Assembly (NCBI GenBank): GCA_963989245.1
Contig: OZ022352.1
Coordinates: forward strand, 22,128,972-22,192,971
DNA from: Nansenia antarctica
Lineage: Eukaryota; Chordata; Actinopteri; Argentiniformes; Microstomatidae
Direction: 5' to 3'
Length of the DNA: 64,000 bases
Every line of letters begins with the position of its first letter. The stretch's first letter is position 1. This document shows, in pieces, positions 23,167 to 33,798 of this stretch. Both the position numbers and the translations under genes were made by a program. The notes under the pieces are model-generated. The model had not been told where the DNA came from and did no database searches. It worked only from the letters and a program-made list of their open reading frames with translations.

Positions 23167-24160
23167 CGAAGACTGCAATAAATCTATATATCTCTGCTGC
23201 AATCTGATTCCAAGTGTCTATTATTTTGCACAAGCTTCAATGACTGTTTCAAGTCTGGTTTGGATTAAGCTTTACATTCAGTGGACACAGATCATCCATA
23301 TTTATGAGGTAGATTAGATACAAATGGACACCCTTGTGTTTCATAGAGATGCCACTGTTTTTTCATAGGGATGCCTCTGCTGAAAATATTTCTACAATTT
23401 CTTGCCAAAAGAGTTGAAAAGAAAAGTTTTCAGTGAGGAAAAGAAGGGTTAAATTCAGGCTTTGTTGGCAGAGGGACACAGTGAGTGTCAGGTTGCTACC
23501 ATCCTTAACATTTCAAAGACGACGGTTCATTAAAAACAAGGTCAAGCAGCAGACATTGGGAACAACAAAGCTACAGACCAGCAGAGTGCAAAAACTGATA
23601 GGGCTGAATAAGGTTAAAACAGGATACTCTGTATGATTCTGTGTATCACTGTGTAAACTTTGTACGGCCTGTCTCTGGGCTCTGTTAATGATTGTGTGAA
23701 CCTTGTACACCCTTGTACTCTGGACTCTGTTTATGAACTTTTCCTCACCCATTACCCCTGCTTATCAGATTTCCATGACACTTTTCGAAAACAGGTTTTG
23801 GTCGCTCACGGCCACGTCTGTTAATGATTCGTTCTGAACACCACCCCCCTTTTCTAGGACTCTGATAGGATCACAAACTGCCTCCTCTTTTCCATTCTGA
23901 GAGAATAAATAAACTGGCTTACAGGAGGAGAGATTAGTACCAATGTGGGGTCTCTCTCTCAGGAGAGGCCTCATATTCGTCCTCCTTGCAAGTAAATAAT
24001 AATCATGATTGATTCCGTGTCTCTTTGTTGTTTAAAGTCTACTACGGTCTGTTTGAACTAAGCGATGGGTTAGCATGGCTTGCTTTACAACCAAGCTGAA
24101 CAGAATATAGCATTTAAGCCCAGAACCAACCCGACAAAAACTCTCCACTGACCAGGGATC
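23167..24160. other. no gene seen; possible LTR remnant
   Basis: No coding support. 23640-24040 has LTR-like features (AATAAATAAACTGG near 23904, CTCTCTCTCAGGAGAGG), but neither clean ends nor a target duplication was found. Confidence 0.35.
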
Positions 24161-24162
24161 AA

Positions 24163-24340
24163 GTTTCAAGTTTATTGTTATGTCACATTACACAAGTGTA
24201 AGACTTCAAAACATTCTTAGACTTCGGTTCCTGACATTGCAGCACAAGACATAATGCAATAGGAATAATTAGAAAAATAAGATATAAAAAAAAGTGACAG
24301 TAGTACAGGACATACTACAAAAAATAATAAGGCAGGATAT
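24163..24340 (-). repeat. LINE 3' end, part 1 (split by a solo LTR)
   Basis: Begins CAAGTTTCAAGTTTATTG, the reverse complement of a LINE polyadenylation/3' end. Without the LTR at 24341-25095 it joins the LINE sequence at 25096-25690. Confidence 0.65.
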
Positions 24341-25095
24341 TGTTACGGTCAGACAGAGAACCCAAGCACAGACACAGAGACAGATGTAAAGTAAAGAACC
24401 CCAATGGGGTGTATTTATTTAAGGGAGTAGCAGAGGATGGTCGATAGGCAAGCGGGGGGGTCAGGCAGGAGAAGTACCGTAGTCGGCAGGCAGGCAGAGG
24501 TCTAGGCAGGGGGAGTAGTCGGCAGGCAGACAGGGGTCAGGCCGGTAGGGCAGTCAGGCAGGGGGTAGGTAGGAATTGTGGGGCAGGCAAGGGGGCATGT
24601 AGGGCAGGCAGGCAGGAGGGCAGGTAGGGCAGGCAGGAGGGCAGGTAGGAGGACTGGTAGGGTAGGAGGGCAGGCAGGGCAGGGCAGGCAGGCAGGCAGA
24701 AGGGCAGGTAACAGGAGTCAGGCTGGGGGTAGGTAGGACTTGTGGGGCAGGCAGGCAGGGGGGCATGTAGGGCAGGCAGGAGGGCAGGTAGGGCAGGCAG
24801 GGCAGGTAGGAGGACTGGTAGGGCAGGAGGGCAGGTAGGGCAGGCAGGAGGGCAGGCAGGCAGGGCAGGTAGGAGGAGTCAGGCTGAAAGGAAGTGAAAC
24901 TGAAGCTACGATCTGGCAGAGTAGTGAAGGCTGGACCGGGTCTTCATGGAGGACTAATGAGTTGAGATGTAGAGCAGCTGAGCCTGACTCCCGCACACCT
25001 GACAACTCCTGCTGATTAGGGGGGAAAGAGGGAGAAGGAGAGAGAGAGAGAGAGAGAGAGGCACTGCCCACTACCTCGAGGTAGAGGGCGTGACA
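24341..25095 (+). mobile_element. solo LTR, 755 bp, 5-bp TSD
   Basis: The sequence runs TGTTACGGTCAG … GGCGTGACA with GATAT at 24336-24340 and 25096-25100. Its ends resemble those of the Gmr1-like LTRs at 29643 and 33298 (TGTTACGG … GTGACA in element orientation), so it is probably a related family. A GGCAGG-type G-rich minisatellite occupies about 24470-24870. Confidence 0.85.
24470..24870. repeat. G-rich GGCAGGCAGG/GGAGGGCAGGTA minisatellite
   Basis: Irregular tandem repeats of 4-bp and about 20-bp units inside the solo LTR. The G-run spacing would allow G-quadruplex formation. Confidence 0.9.
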
Positions 25096-25109
25096 GATAT
25101 ACACTGAAC

Positions 25110-25690
25110 AAACATATAAACACAACACTTTTTGTTGCTTTTTGGACGGCATATGGCTGTGGTTGGGGTGGCTGGGATCTTTGATGATCCTCCGGGCTTT
25201 GCTGACACACCCTTTGTCGTTTATATCCTGGACGGAGGAGAGCTCACATCCAGTGATGCGCTTGGCTGTCCGCTCCACCCTCTGTAGCACTCTGCGGTTG
25301 AGGGCAGTGCAGTTGCCATGCTAGGCAGTGATGCACCCAGTCAGTATACTCTCGGTTGTGCCTCTAGTCTGCCAAACTTCTAGAACCACCTGATGTGAAA
25401 GAGGTGCTGCTGTTCCTTTTTCACCACCTGTTTGGTGTGCATGTCCCAGGTGAGGTCATCAGAGATGTGGACGCCGATGAACTTAAAATTGCTGACACTC
25501 TCTACGGCTGACCCATTGATGGTGATGGGGTCCTGTTCCCGACCTTTCCTCCTGAAGTCCACCACCAGCTCCTTAGTCTTGTGAGTGTTGAGAGAGAGGT
25601 TGTTCTCCTGGCTGTACTGAGCCTGGCATATTGATACGCAATGTCCTTTGGGAAGACGTGGATATTTGTATCCGTAGTGGGCGTGGTCTG
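25110..25690 (-). pseudogene. CR1/L2/Rex1-like LINE, C-terminal RT part
   Basis: The minus strand encodes the DFRRKGREQDPITINGSAVE and FIGVHISDDLTW segments (25380-25565), then, in another frame, LLQRVERTAKRITGC followed by an IIKDPSHPNHSH block (25150-25290). These are the conserved tail of ORF2 in teleost LINEs. At least one frameshift separates the two parts. The 5' part is missing beyond 25690. Confidence 0.75.
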
Positions 25691-26860
25691 GTGACGTCTT
25701 CTGTGACGATATGAACCATACATGGTAGTGTTGGAAAATATCCTTTTATGCTTATATTCTTCATGAATGTTTTAATAACAACAAGTAATAATCAGCATGA
25801 CTATGCAAATGCTTTTATTAATCAACCATATTCAATTGTGCAGATGAAGACAGGATGCTTGAAAGAACATAGTGTGCAAGATGAACAGGATGTACAAACC
25901 GTCACAGGATGTCATAGCGTCTCGAGCAGCGAAGACGAAAAACATCATATGTAGAAATCCTATGTCTAGTGATGTGTATAAATATGACTGGATCAGGAAC
26001 GTTAGTTTGTCAGACAAGATACAATCTGATCCAGAATTCTGTAATACTACTTAATGCTTGGCTTATTATGCTTTAATATCTAACTAAAGACATTAACTCG
26101 AACTTTATCTTATGTGTGGACAATCGACTTGTTTCAAAGGAATCTCTTGACCATTCAGAAGTACGCATTCACCCACAGGGGTGGGTGAGAGTTAATTGAA
26201 ATAGTATAACTTCCTTCAGTAGCTCTACGAGCCATACATGGTAACTCTACAAACCAGACATGGTAGCTCTACGAACCATACCTGGTAGTGTTGTTTCTAA
26301 AATCTTCTTGATTATGAATGGTGAAGAAATACTTGATCCAGATCCGATGTTAAATGAACAATTCTCTTTATTGATATCAAGTAACATAATATTCAATGAA
26401 GGTCCCAGGTTCCAAATTATGAGCTCTCTCTGCTTGCATCCCTTTTTATACCTCAAATGACACTGCACACATTTCTGATCTGATTGGTCTAGCTAGTAGC
26501 TCTACGAACCATATATGGTAACTCACGTTCCTTCAAATTCCATCACATTCGGCCGCGGCCATAAAAGTTGAGGCAGGAGAAATTCTGTTCATACCGACAA
26601 ATAGCCAGTTCACATTACAAAATAGACTTTATTATAACGGTAATTCCTTAGTATTACAGTTTTAAAACCATGCAGAAATGTTTTTGATTAACATGATGAT
26701 AATAGTTCTGCATATCTGCTCTCTATCATTTGTGCAAGGGCAGCAGTGTTCTTTAAAAAGAGGAAGTCACTGAGTCACAAGACAAGATCATGTACGGCGA
26801 GAGAGTTCAGGTCAAGTTCAGGTCACTCGTGAGTCTAATGACTGCTGACAAGGCGGACAC
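25691..26860. other. no gene seen; short imperfect repeats
   Basis: A motif like TCTACGAACCATACATGGTA recurs near 25712, 26223-26285 and 26498-26520. This suggests related LTR or MITE remnants, but no boundaries could be fixed. Confidence 0.35.
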
Positions 26861-26911
26861 AGACCATAATGGTTCTGCAGTTGTAGTTCTAGCCACAGAA
26901 TTGAATTATGC

Positions 26912-27141
26912 TCGGTCTTATTCCATTAGATATATACAGAGAGGGAGATAAATATTTGTACACCATATTACGTATCGCGGCTTTAAAGCAAATCACACGT
27001 AAATGGTTGGACTTAAACCCACCATCTGTTAATCATTGGAAAAAAACTGTTGAAGAGATAAAAGAAATGGAAAGAATTACTTGTAAAGTGGGAAACCGTG
27101 AAGAGCAATTCACTATGAACTGGAGTAAATGGACCGAATGA
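26912..27141 (+). pseudogene. L1 ORF2 C-terminus
   Basis: The frame reads YLYTILRIAALKQITRKWLD … MERITCK … WSKWTE, the C-terminal tail typical of L1 ORF2 proteins after the RT domain. Endonuclease and RT are absent because of 5' truncation. Confidence 0.75.
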
Positions 27142-27444
27142 ATGAGTAGGAAGGAAGCCCCCCCCCCCCCCCCTCCCCGATCCCACCCCTCCCACCCCCC
27201 TCCCTTTGTCTCTTACTTTTCTATCTCTATCCCTATAATTTCTCTCTTCTTTTTCTATATTTTCTCTCTAGTTTCTATTCTTTATTTTTGTATTTCTTGT
27301 TCTCTTTATAAAAAATAAAAAAACAAACAAAAATGATGCAGGATGAACTTAAACAAGTGAAGAAAACTTGTAAAGTGTATGAAATGAACTTATGAAATGA
27401 AATGTACAGTCCTGCAATAAAGTATATATATATTTTTAAAAAAA
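26912..27444 (+). mobile_element. 5'-truncated L1 insertion, 15-bp TSD
   Basis: Perfect 15-bp repeats AGAATTGAATTATGC flank it at 26897-26911 and 27445-27459. It carries the last 77 codons of an L1-type ORF2 (to TGA near 27139), a 3' UTR with a C-run, and an A-rich end. This is standard target-primed reverse transcription. Confidence 0.9.
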
Positions 27445-27651
27445 AGAATTGAATTATGCAAAACCAAACTTCTTAACTGTATATACGGTTGTACAAGTTG
27501 TACGCCATTTGGATGGCTTTAGAGTGGATTGAACAAGCCAAACCCAACATAGCTCTGATCTGTAGTGACTCTGTACAGCCTAAAGCTAGGAACAGTACAG
27601 CTAGTAATCGCCAAGACCTGCTATTTGTAATAATGAAAACACATTCACGAG

Positions 27652-28173
27652 TGTAGAGTATTCTTGTTGGTTATGGATCACGGAAACAATTCTGAGTTTA
27701 AGACTATTTATTTAAACAAAGTACACATGTTACAGAATATATGAGAGTTGGCTGGAGGTCTGGTGGTTGCTTGGATGATCAAGAGAGAGAGAGAAATAGT
27801 TGAATGGTGGTCAGAGAGAAGAGAAAGCCCCTCAGGCCCACTGCCTTATTTATAAACAATAGTATGTAAATACAGTTGTAAACATGGGCCTATCACCTTT
27901 ACTGCTTGAAGTGTGAAAATGGGGCAGTTACCTGTGATGTCACTCTACCCTAAAGTTATTCCAGGTTAAAGTTCAGGGCAGATTCACAGGAAGTCATTCT
28001 AACATGCCCATATAAGGACAGCACTTCCTGAGGCAAAAACATAATGGCCCTTGAGACAAAGGATGTGTTTACAAGGTGTCATAAACCCCCCTTGTCAGGA
28101 GACATCCCTTCATAGCATACAGGCCCATACCATACAGTCCATGCATGTGTGTGTTTAAGTCAAATATACTACA
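27652..28173 (-). mobile_element. solo LTR, 522 bp, 4-bp TSD
   Basis: Inserted in the LINE with CGAG at 27648-27651 and 28174-28177. On the minus strand it runs TGTAGTATAT … GAATACTCTACA, with a TATAAATAAGG box in the middle and AAATAAA near the 3' end, as expected for U3-R-U5. Confidence 0.88.
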
Positions 28174-28482
28174 CGAGTAATAAAACAAGGAACTGTGGTC
28201 ACATTTATTTGGGTCCCTGCGCATATGGGCATTATGGGCAATGAGAGAGTGGACTAACTAGCCAAACAAGCTGTTAAAAAAGGAAACATAGACACCATAA
28301 TTAAAATATCAAAATCAGAGGGAAAGAGTATTGTGTGGAGGGAAGCCAATAAAGAGTGGCAGCAGCAGTGGGACCAGGAGACAAGAGGAAGGCAACTACA
28401 TGCAATACAAAATAGAGTGGGTAGTGAGAGAAACAGGGGAGGAACTAGAAAAGAGGAGGAATAGGAAAAAAGAACAAGACTA

Positions 28483-28876
28483 AGATAACCCTAACCCTTG
28501 ATCTCCACATCAGTTCACTATTCTTGGGACAGTCGTCTGCAGACATACCTTCTGCTGTGTTCTTGGGTACGTTTTAGTGAGTTACATGTGTTGTATACTA
28601 GGATTTTGTGTTGTTTACTTAGGATAGCCAAACAGTTATTTGTTGTTTTGTGAGTAAGGTAGCATCAGCCCCGTTGTTAGCATCAGTTATCAGACATATG
28701 GGAGTTAGAACAGCTTCTTCTTCTGTGAGGATAAATGGCATCTTGTACCCGAAACGCAAACATGCATGGAGATCTTTTATTCCATCCGGATCGGTCATTA
28801 AAATCACTGGGGTCCTAGGGTAAACAAATATTACCGGGGTCCTCAGGTAATTTATATGCCGTCCGGACAGGGCTTA
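28483..28876. mobile_element. unidentified insertion of about 390 bp in the LINE
   Basis: Comparison with the copy at 36045-36075 shows that LINE sequence stops near 28483 and resumes near 28876 (ATAGGACACAG). The insert has no coding region or repeat ends I recognise, and no clear target duplication. Confidence 0.55.
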
Positions 28877-29008
28877 TGAATAGGACACAGTAACTTGAAC
28901 GGAACTCTCCACATTATAGGGAAACATCCAACTGGACTATGTGAACATTGTGTGGGTTTTTTACTCTGATGTAAGCCCCGCTGTTCACTCAGACCAACAA
29001 TTCATTAA

Positions 29009-29448
29009 TGTTAGGTTTCAATATGTTTTCAATGTTTGTATAAACTGCTAACAATATATATGTGTGTTTTATTAATGGTAAAAAGTATCTGTGTACAAGA
29101 TGTCAGTGTGTGTGTGTCCCACCCTAAAAGTGGGCCCCTTTCAGAGAAGTACAGGAAGACGCCCAAAGCGTGCCCCAAGTTGGAAGGAAGCTTATCTTCA
29201 TTATTATGCTAAGTCATGTATGCAAAGTCATGTATACTACGTCATAAAATGTCTGTCATGTTGTGATAAGGAATTCAATAAAAGCCAGGAAGAAATGTGG
29301 CACGAGCAGAGATGGTTCTGGGACATCTGCCGTGCCAGCATCTCTCCTTATATAAGTAAAACTGAACTCGAGTCTCTGTCTATCTGTGGTTAATGAATTG
29401 TTGGTCTGAATGAACAGCGGGGCTTTACATCAGGTTTAGTACCCAACA
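29009..29448 (+). mobile_element. solo LTR (LTR2), 440 bp, 5-bp TSD, inserted in LTR1
   Basis: Runs TGTTAGGTTTCAATATG … AGTACCCAACA with ATTAA at 29004-29008 and 29449-29453. Its first 60 bp and last 45 bp match the ends of LTR1 in inverse orientation. CAATAAAAGCC near 29276 is a likely poly(A) signal. Confidence 0.88.
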
Positions 29449-29642
29449 ATTAACCAAAGATGACAGACTTGAGTTCTCAGTTTCACTTGCTTGCAAGGAG
29501 AATGTTGAGCGGCAGTCTTTGCAAGTCTCCAAAACACTCTGCCCGCTCACCACCTCCTTGCAGCCTTTTATTGTTATTCTGCGGTTACATCATCAACGTT
29601 ATCTGGACGGGTGGAGGGGTGGGGCACAAACTGTCACCTTAT

Positions 29643-30025
29643 TGTCACTAACCCGGCTCAGAGTAAGTGACAAAATAGGGAGACAAGTCGAGGGTAAAGG
29701 TAAATTATTATTTTATTAACAACTAAAGACTATAAAGAATGAAGAAATGAGATGTGATAGTCAGTTTATCAGTTGTGTAGGGTGTGGGTGAGTGATCTGT
29801 AATGTGGAATGTTGTAAGGTGTAAACAAAGGATCAAAAGGTTGCCACTAACAAATGAGTAAAACAAAGGATAACCTGTATGGAGAGAGAGAGAGAGAGAC
29901 TGATCCCCAACGCACACCCTAAATAGGCACAGGTGTGCTACATCAGCCAATCAGGCCTCCTCTCCCCACTGCCATCCTGAAACACAATCAGAACAAGACA
30001 GCAGTGGAGGGAGGAGACCGTAACA
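29643..30025 (-). repeat. 3' LTR of the Gmr1-like element
   Basis: 383 bp; in element orientation TGTTACGG … TTAGTGACA. Nearly identical to the partner at 33298. Confidence 0.95.
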
Positions 30026-30306
30026 CCCCCCCCCATAAAATTTGGGGACTAAAAAGGACCCAAAATAATTTCTAAATATTAACTTATTTACAAATTTACA
30101 AAATAAAGGTATCCCCATAGCCACCAACCTACTCACCACAACAGCACCCCCCCCCCCAGGCCACACCGCACACCTCAGCAACCACGGCCTATGGAAGCAG
30201 ATTAAGAGGGTGAAGAGAGCCAGGGGAAGGATACAAAAAGGAAGAGGCTGATGACCAGGAAAACCCAAAATCAAAAATCAACAGATGCGGTAACCAAACC
30301 ACACTC

Positions 30307-32517
30307 TCAACCAGGGTCAAACACAAATGTAAGCACGACCCCCTTGTTCAAGAACAGGAAAATTAGTCCTCCCACAAAAACACAAACAAGGCCAGCTACA
30401 CCCCCACCTTCCTGCGCTGCCACCACAGGACCAGGAGGAGAGCTGGGCACTTCCACACAAATTTCACAGACAACACCAACAGATGCACCAATGGCAGGAA
30501 CAGAACACAATGGTACAGACTCTGTAAGCTGAGGGACAACAATTTGAGGGACAACAATTTGAACCAAAGGATCCCCCATAGAACAATCTCCTTGAGGAAC
30601 CCCCTTCCTCACCAACAGCTGATCCTCAAGGTAGTAACCCGCAACAACCTCGTCATCAGTTAGAAGCTGTTCAAATAGAACTTTAAGAACAGGGTCAGCT
30701 CTCTGCTTCATCACCAGGTCATCTCGAGTAACTACACTAGGACCTTTTGACAAAAGGTCACACGCCTTGCTTGTAACCCTTTTTTCAGGGTCAGGTGTAG
30801 GAACAGCATTTGCACGGCTCAGCGCACGTGTCACAGCACAGGATGGAACCACTTCAGGGAAACACTGTTTCACAACCAACGGTGGGGATATGTCACCCCA
30901 GACGCGTCCACCCGCTAAATTATTCCCCAAAATAACCTCCACACCTTTAACAGGCAGCAACGGCCGCACCCCCACAACAACTTCACCCTGTACCAGGTCT
31001 GAAAAGAGGTCAATCTTATGCAACGGGACTGACAAGGTGTTAAGTCCAATTCCCCTAATCAAGACACTGTCACCTGTATCAGATAGCTGGGAAAATGGCA
31101 GGGCAGATTTCAGGACAAAAGATTCAGACGCACCAGTGTCACGCAATATCCTAACTGGAACCTTTTCCCCACTCCCAAGGATAGACACAAAACCATTAGT
31201 AATGAAAGGTGCATAATTTGAAACAACCAGAGATTTCTCATCTGGCTGCACACAAGACAAACTGGGGGTAGACCAAGCATCTTCAGTAACTGCTAGCCCA
31301 ACCGTTTTTACCTCAGGACCAGAAAAAGACCTGGTTTTGCCCTGAAGGACAGGACACTCATTCTTCCAGTGACCTCCCCCCCGGCAGTAGCGACAGGCTC
31401 CTCTTCCTTGTGAGCCTCTATCAAATTTAAAGGACGGGGTCTCATTCCTCGCCTCAAAACTAACAGGACGAAACCCAGATGAGCTCCGCCTCTCACTGCG
31501 GTCCCAGTCACGAGCACGTAGCTCCCCCAACCTGCCGTTGTGCGTTAAAACAAACTTATCAGCTAACACTGCTGCCTCAGGAGCTGTACACACCTCGCGT
31601 TCACCAAGATATACAGCAAGGTGCTCAGGAACAGAATCTCTGAACTGCTCTAACACAATTAACTGACACAACTCCTCATAGCTGGTAACAGATGAGGCAG
31701 AACACCACCGATCAAACTGTAACGTCAACTCACGGACAAAATCAACATGAGATTGCTCGTTACGCCGCTTTGCAGTTCTAAAACGTTGGCGGTACGCTTC
31801 CGGAACCAATTGATAAGCACGCAAAATTGCAGTTTTAACTAAGGAATAGTCCCTACAGTCAGTCCTACTCAGAGCAGAGTAGGCCTCCTGGGCTCCACCC
31901 GTAATCACGCTCTGTAGGAGCAAGATGCGGTCTGAATCAGACCAACGTCTAACCTCAGCCACTCGCTCAAATAGTAAAAAAAACGAGTCAAGGTCTCGCT
32001 CATTGAACTTAGGCACAAGCTTTAGGTTAGTAGAAATATCAAAATGGTGACCCACACGTTCCCTAGCGGGGTCGGGATCATAGAGAGAAAAACCCCCGAC
32101 ATTTTCCCCCTCTTTAATTAACTTAAGATGCTCCCACTGTAATTCTAACTTAGCATCCTCCAAGCCTTTCTCATGCTCTTGCCTGCTTTTCTCATGCTCT
32201 TGCTGCAACAACAACAACTCCCTCTGTTTGCTTTTCTCATGCTCTTGCTGCAACAACAATAACTCCTTCTGTTGGTCAAAAGTCAAATTACTACTCACGG
32301 GAGTTGGGACAGGCGTAAGGGTTAGAGATTCCTCCAGGATACCAGCTTGAATCAGATTATCCATCACGACCGTTCTTAAAGTCTCCTTGAGACGGCTAAC
32401 AGTTTTACTTATTTCAATCTTATGGAGATCCGCGATTTTCAAAAGTTGGTCCTTACTACATCTCTCTAACAACTCCACTGATGGTTTCTGCATGAACTCT
32501 TCGACAATAGAAGCCAT
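30307..32517 (-). CDS. gag-protease polyprotein of Gmr1-like retrotransposon
   Basis: The likely start is the Met at 32517 (MASIVEEFMQ), giving 736 residues; the frame is open further upstream but that part is untranslated-like. Visible in order: a SAP-like helical N-terminus; a charged Gln/Glu coiled-coil stretch with QQEHEKS repeats (about 100-155); a gag core with a SCAN-like helical region (YEELCQLIVLEQFRDSVPEH, about 280-320); a CCHC knuckle CRYCRGGGHWKNEC (C-x2-C-x4-H-x4-C, about 368-382); a retropepsin motif LRDTGAS (about 454-460); and a pre-integrase-like segment (VLKVLFEQLL … DQLLVRKGVPQGD). The mammalian SCAN domain is thought to derive from Gmr1-like gag. The last 50 residues include a hydrophobic run (AGLVCVFVGGLIFLFL) and look like read-through past the deletion point. 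No stop interrupts the frame, in line with the young LTRs. Confidence 0.88.
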   Translation of the reverse strand: MASIVEEFMQKPSVELLERCSKDQLLKIADLHKIEISKTVSRLKETLRTVVMDNLIQAGILEESLTLTPVPTPVSSNLTFDQQKELLLLQQEHEKSKQRELLLLQQEHEKSRQEHEKGLEDAKLELQWEHLKLIKEGENVGGFSLYDPDPARERVGHHFDISTNLKLVPKFNERDLDSFFLLFERVAEVRRWSDSDRILLLQSVITGGAQEAYSALSRTDCRDYSLVKTAILRAYQLVPEAYRQRFRTAKRRNEQSHVDFVRELTLQFDRWCSASSVTSYEELCQLIVLEQFRDSVPEHLAVYLGEREVCTAPEAAVLADKFVLTHNGRLGELRARDWDRSERRSSSGFRPVSFEARNETPSFKFDRGSQGRGACRYCRGGGHWKNECPVLQGKTRSFSGPEVKTVGLAVTEDAWSTPSLSCVQPDEKSLVVSNYAPFITNGFVSILGSGEKVPVRILRDTGASESFVLKSALPFSQLSDTGDSVLIRGIGLNTLSVPLHKIDLFSDLVQGEVVVGVRPLLPVKGVEVILGNNLAGGRVWGDISPPLVVKQCFPEVVPSCAVTRALSRANAVPTPDPEKRVTSKACDLLSKGPSVVTRDDLVMKQRADPVLKVLFEQLLTDDEVVAGYYLEDQLLVRKGVPQGDCSMGDPLVQIVVPQIVVPQLTESVPLCSVPAIGASVGVVCEICVEVPSSPPGPVVAAQEGGGVAGLVCVFVGGLIFLFLNKGVVLTFVFDPG

Positions 32518-33297
32518 GATTAATGTGCACGTAACTACTATAACAACAAATGCCTCCCCACCTGTTGAAGCATACAAAACAGTAGCAGTCGCAGTCGCAC
32601 CGAGCGCAGCAATGGAGATATTTAACAGAGCTTCCCCAAATCCTAGATAGCTCAACCCTAGTCTTCGTAGTCTTCGTGTGGCTTCGTGGTGGGTAATTAC
32701 GCACTCAATACCGCTAACACGGAACAAGTAACCAGCACGCTGGCGCACTCCCCCGTGCTACGGCAATGCCCCCGAGACCACTGCTCTAGCCACGGTTACC
32801 ACACAAAAATAATAAAAAAAACAACAAAAGCCCAACGCACTCCCCAAAGGAAATACGCCGCTAAGCCTAACATGGGGTAGAAGGCATCAGCTCCTAAATC
32901 TCTCAACACTGCACAAGGAACAACCACACTCCTAGGTGTCCCAACAGATAGCAGAGCAAATGGCGTCTCTAGCCTGGGCAAGTGTCTGGAGACAAACCGT
33001 AGTCCTCTCTCTCCCCCAGCACACAAACAACCACAAATAACTGTGGGCACAAATCACAACACAAAGGTAACTAAGATGCCACAGCATCAACAAAACAATA
33101 CTCAACTTATCTCCCAAATGTTTAGCGCTTAACAAAGAACCTACCGAAGAACAACGAACCAACGAACTAACCAATTTAACAAAGAACCTACCAAAGAATC
33201 CAAAATCACTGAACCTATCAACAGTGAAACAAAGAGCGCTAACCAAACTACAACAAAAGGTCCTACAACAACTAAATCCGACGGCCGAGCCCCCATT

Positions 33298-33678
33298 TGT
33301 CACTAACCCGGCTCAGAGTAAGTGACAAAATAGGGAGACAAGTCGAGGGTAAAGGTAAATTATTATTTTATTAACAACTAAAGACTATAAAGAATGAAGA
33401 AATGAGATGTGATAGTCAGTTTATCAGTTGTGTAGGGTGTGGGTGAGTGATCTGTAATGTGGAATGTTGTAAGGTGTAAACAAAGGATCAAAAGGTTGCC
33501 ACTAACAAATGAGTAAAACAAAGGATAACCTGTATGGAGAGAGAGAGAGAGACTGATCCCCAACGCACACCCTAAATAGGCACAGGTGTGCTACATCAGC
33601 CAATCAGGCCTCCTCTCCCCACTGCCATCCTGCAACACAATCAGAACAAGACAGCAGTGGAGGGAGGAGACCGTAACA
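33298..33678 (-). repeat. 5' LTR of the Gmr1-like element
   Basis: 381 bp; followed (element orientation) by a CAAATGGGGGCTCGG primer-site region. Confidence 0.95.
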
Positions 33679-33719
33679 TTATCAACAGCTACAGCCTGCC
33701 TGTCCCACCTCTTACCCAG

Positions 33720-33720
<1 letters not shown>

Positions 33721-33797
<77 letters not shown>
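33721..33797. repeat. (TG)n microsatellite
   Basis: About 38 TG units with one GC interruption, inside the interrupted LTR1. Confidence 0.97.

Positions 33798-33798
<1 letters not shown>

Larger units (their letters stand above)
29643..33678 (-). mobile_element. Gmr1-like Ty3/gypsy element, young, pol-deleted
   Basis: LTRs at 33298-33678 (5') and 29643-30025 (3') differ by one substitution and one 2-bp GA-repeat indel. The element is flanked by TTAT on both sides. After the 5' LTR comes a PBS-like TGGGGGCTCGG (first ten bases as in tRNA-Pro primer sites); a polypurine tract (ATGGGGGGGGG) precedes the 3' LTR. Between them is one long gag-protease frame, then 280 bp without coding signal. RT, RNase H and nearly all of integrase are absent. 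The frame goes from protease straight to a pre-integrase-like segment, as expected for the copia-like gene order of Gmr1 elements. Movement would need proteins from a complete relative. Confidence 0.9.

Noticed and set aside
24718..25290. 190-codon minus-strand frame
   Set aside because: It runs across the junction of a LINE and a later solo LTR; only the first part is real LINE sequence.
30767..31216. Plus-strand frame inside the gag-protease region
   Set aside because: It is the antisense shadow of the retroelement frame; it lacks any protein motif.
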